A DNA stretch of 64,000 nucleotides, taken from contig NC_057918.1 of assembly GCF_018873765.1 (NCBI RefSeq), positions 64,048,871 through 64,112,870 of the forward strand. The letters run 5' to 3'. This DNA comes from Telopea speciosissima (Eukaryota > Streptophyta > Magnoliopsida > Proteales > Proteaceae). Position 1 is the first letter of the stretch; every line of letters starts with the position of its first letter. Positions 60,607 to 64,000 of the stretch are shown one piece after another. Under the pieces are notes generated by a model. It did no database searches. It was not told the origin of the DNA and saw only the letters and a list, made by a program, of their open reading frames with translations. Position numbers and translations under genes: made by a program.

Positions 60607-62820
60607 TATTAAGATCCTGATGCAAAAAAGGCCAAAGAGGATGGAGAGGCATTGGGTCATACGTTGATCCACAATGGATAGATGGACACATTTAATTTCT
60701 GTGTAAATTCAAGTATTGCAGAGGTATTAGTGGGTGGCAACCTGGTTTGAAGTTATTACATGCTAAAATCTGAATTGAGAGACTTGGTGTGACATTGACA
60801 TTGCACTGAAAATATTTTAATCTCATCAATATGTTAGTTTTCTTGCCCAAAAAGAATAGAAAATAAATTTTGCTGTTTTCTATTTACTTACTAGAGCATA
60901 AATGAGATATTAGAAAACTGGGTGAAAAGAGAGGAGAGGGTTTCTGATGCTGCCAGTGTTGGAGGAATCTTCCATGCCAGACCAACTGGGGTACTAGAAT
61001 TGGTTTCGTTTATAGAGAGGCCCACATAATCAAAGAAGAGAGGGAGAGAGAGTGTGTGTGTGTGTTAGGGACGTGAGAGGGTGCATCTCCACTCTAAAGC
61101 GTGGGGATTTTTTCCCAAAAGAAAAGGGAAAGGGTTCTCTGAACCTACAACATTTCCTACACCTTCTCAGAAAATATTTTTTAATTTATTTTTGAAGAGA
61201 AAAAAATAATAAAAATTCATTTGAGAGGATGTAGAAAATGTCTTAGGCTCAGAGACACTTTCTTCCAAAAATGTATATTAACTATTGAAGGAGCATCTTG
61301 GATTATTTGTGCAAAGAGTTGGGGATCTACACGCTCTTGGTATGGAATAGAATCTCCCACACCAAGCTAATGGAAGCACGAAAGAGGTGGTATCAAAGGG
61401 GCCCACATGTCAAGGACAAAAACGTGTTAGAGGGCCATACCAAGGTTTGTAATCTCAGATTGATATCGGCTGAGATTGATCCTGATATCAATCCAATCCA
61501 CTTGTATAGACAAGGGTAAAAGGTCAAAAAAATTAGATTTACAAAAAAAAAACAGGGGCAAAAGTATCATAGTTACCCGAGTTTGGACGATCCCGATCCA
61601 ATCCAACTTTGAATTCTACTTAAAACCTTATATGCATAATTAAATAGAAAACAAAATAAACTTTATTGATTTGATTAAAGCTTCATTTCATTATAAAACA
61701 AAAGTATCATATTTACCCGAGGTTCTTGCCTCTCTAAATTTAAGATACCATTGTTGGGACACTTAGGTTGAACCGTATACAATTCTTTTCAAGATTTTCA
61801 TTGGAAAAAAAGAAAAAAACCAATCTTGGTATCCATCTGGTGTAATTATAGCTTAAAGTGTCCAACCAGTATCATAATAAATTCGGAAAGAATCCAAACT
61901 TTTCCGAATGTCAAACATCAAAGTGGGCATATATAGGACTTCGTCTGCCACACCTCCATTGGTGGTTTCTTTTTATCCAAGAATATATAGTTAATCAAAT
62001 GGCTATATCACCATTCAAATGAGGATCACTATCCACCAACCAGGTGGAATCACCTAATTATTATTATAATGAGGATGTTTCAGTATGTAATGGAAGAAAG
62101 TTACAATGAAGATCTCTCAAGAACACCCTTGACATCACTATTGCTCTCTCTTCTCAAAACCTTAACATGAAAACCCCTTAAATCTCACTTACTTTACAAC
62201 AAGATGGGTAAAGAATATAAGTGCTCCTCCATCGGGTCTCCACAAAAAAATGTCAGAGTGGGTCAATCTTCAAAACGGGTACAAGAATTTGACACACATA
62301 ACAAATTCAACTAAAATTTAGAGTTTAGGCAATCATAGGATTTAAACATAAGGAGCAAAACATTAACGATTAACCAAATCGACCCTTTACCTCAGAGGTT
62401 AATGATCAAGAAATGAGGGATTAGATCAGTGTTGATAATTCTGAGAACCATAAGAGCATATCTGGCCAAGCTTCTAAGCCAGCTTAAGAGTGAGAAACAG
62501 AAACCCAGAAATACTCTTTCTTCCTCAACCAACCATTGGCTGACTCATATTACTAACAACTCAGATCAATAAGCCAACTCCAAGGTAATGGCACTTTGGA
62601 GCTGCAGCAACAAATAATGCCTCTGTGATTGTTAGAATTGTAGAAAAACTGAGAAGGGTTCTTTTTCAGATCAATAAAAAGTGTATAATAATACCAAGGA
62701 ACAAACCATGGGTTGGCCCAATAATAAAACCATTATTTAACAACTTAAACATAAGATTAAGTTCAAAATAAACAACTTAAGCCCATTAACATATAAGGAT
62801 AAAAACTAAAGCCCATAATT
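60607..62820. other. Intergenic DNA, no recognised gene
   Basis: A GATATCGGCTGAGATTGATCC-type repeat lies around 61450-61620. Short open frames have no recognisable relatives. Confidence 0.4.
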
Positions 62821-62832
62821 ATTATGGCCAAC

Positions 62833-62977
62833 TTTTTGGGAATTGGAGAGCTTTAATTGAGGTGAGGTGGGGTGGGGTGGGGTGGGGTGGGGTGGGGATA
62901 GGCCCCAAGGTGGTTTGAATTCTTGACCTCTTATTTGAGGAGTTGGTCTTTTGCCAACTGAGCTGACCCCTTGGGGT
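62833..62977 (-). mobile_element. tRNA-derived SINE with GGGGT expansion
   Basis: The minus strand reads GGGGTCAGCTCAGTTGGCAA, a tRNA-like A box, then AGAGGTCAAGAATTCAAACC, a B-box-like segment, about 30 bp further. The flanks ATTATGGCCAAC (62821-62832) and ATTACGGCCAAC (62978-62989) are a target duplication with one change. Inside, on the plus strand, GGGGT is repeated about seven times (62861-62895). Confidence 0.85.
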
Positions 62978-62989
62978 ATTACGGCCAAC

Positions 62990-64000
62990 ATTAAAACTTA
63001 GGAGGGAAATATCCCAACTGGGCTTCAAGCATGGAAACGTCAAGGAGCCCACCAACAAAGCTCTAGATCGAAACTGGAACTTCTATCTTACGCAACCTGA
63101 TAGCAAGAGTGATGGGATCTCTGTATTTGCCGTGTTAGTGCTAGGGTAGAGACAAGTCTCATAAATAGCCTTTAACCCCCCAAACCCATTATAGGAAGAC
63201 AATTTTTTATAAGATCCTTAAAGATACTCACAATATACTTTAGACCCAAATTGGAGATTTACCTTACATATGGATTTTCTTATTGAACCCAAGAATAAAA
63301 TCTAGTGTGTACTAATAAGATAGTTCTAACATAAAACCCATAAATCTATGGTCATTATTAATCCCCTTGGAGGACGAATTCTGAAAATGCCTTCTTTCTT
63401 TTTGACCCTCATACGATGGGCCATTATGACCCACGGTGAAGGAATACCATATTCACCTAGGTGAAGGAAAACCACCACTTTAGCAAATGGAAAACACTGA
63501 GAGGTTTTCTAAGTGATCAACTTGGAAATGAATCTCTTGCCAAGTCTTAAATATATGGTATGTAGTAGTTTAGGTGGGGACCAAATTTTGTGAACTTGTA
63601 GATCTTAGGATCTCCTTCTCAACTGTAAAGTTTCAACCCAACTCGTAATTTGTCAAATGGCAAAATAGGGTTTTGAAAAATCAAGGACTAAAAGAGAGTG
63701 CATAGTAGTGGTGCATGAACATGTAAGAGATATATGCCAAGTACACTGGAGGGTATTTGATTGTATTAGACTTTGAAATCTGATATGTGGAATATTCCAT
63801 AGATATCCAACCATCAGGATCAACATATTACTCTTTCATATTGCAAAAGTGAAGCATCCGCCAAGAGATTCCCTTTCTAGACGACCAATTAGATGAACTT
63901 TTCTCAATTCTTTAAAATATAATATTTTGTAAAGAGAAAGTTCATTCAAATAATCCGTCAGTATAAGCTTCTCATGATTGTCCACCATTTTGAACCATAG
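62990..64000. other. Terminal stretch, nothing recognised
   Basis: AT-rich DNA with no gene, RNA or repeat I can support up to the window end. Confidence 0.45.

Noticed and set aside
62880-62977. A true tRNA gene on the minus strand
   Set aside because: A- and B-box-like segments exist, but acceptor and anticodon arms do not pair and a target duplication flanks the unit, so it is a SINE.

Overview
This is plant nuclear DNA, from a flowering plant with a TE-rich genome. The evidence is GT-AG introns in recognisable plant genes, Ty1/Copia and Ty3/Gypsy fossils, L1-type LINEs with a C-terminal RNase H, many hAT and Mutator-type MITEs, and SINEs of the Au type. The species cannot be fixed from the sequence alone. 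I found no new defence, biosynthetic or other gene system. The interest lies in host genes of metal handling and in an unusually readable stack of transposon insertions.

Host genes: (1) a small three-exon Sel1/TPR-like protein gene (3866-4551, +); (2) an AIR12-like DOMON pseudogene (34014-34520, +); (3) a 69-residue DUF3339 membrane protein gene (34667-34876, -); (4) a complete eight-exon ferroportin/IREG (SLC40-type) gene (39011-55914, +) whose last intron is 12.4 kb; (5) a 70-residue heavy-metal-associated (HMA) copper-chaperone-like gene (59462-59912, +). The iron exporter gene and the HMA gene are neighbours, 3.5 kb apart.

Layout: 1-2.2 kb, an hAT-like non-autonomous element and a Mutator-type MITE. 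3.8-4.6 kb, the Sel1-like gene. 4.6-9.5 kb, mostly unrecognised DNA plus a Gypsy remnant. 9.8-15.7 kb, a broken Copia element (Copia-1) with a MITE inside. 18.5-20.5 kb, a LINE remnant. 22.5-30.4 kb, two tandem copies of a segment of about 1.25 kb; each copy took different insertions after duplication, including a 3.6-kb LINE in copy B, so each copy keeps empty sites for the other. 30.4-33.3 kb, a hAT MITE, a solo LTR, a hairpin element and a short tandem repeat. 33.5-35.5 kb, the AIR12 pseudogene and the DUF3339 gene with a MITE in its upstream region. 37.1-37.7 kb, an unrecognised open frame with an internal duplication. 39-55.9 kb, ferroportin; its intron 7 holds a fairly young Copia (Copia-2, perfect target duplication) and an old Copia (Copia-3), the latter carrying a solo LTR, an hAT MITE, an Au-type SINE and a MITE-within-MITE. 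A second Au-type SINE lies directly in the intron. 55.9-64 kb, a hairpin element, an hAT MITE, the HMA gene, a short solo-LTR-like element and a tRNA-derived SINE.

Both Copia elements in the ferroportin intron are antisense to the gene, and all eight exons keep a single open frame of 497 codons, so the gene looks intact despite the load.
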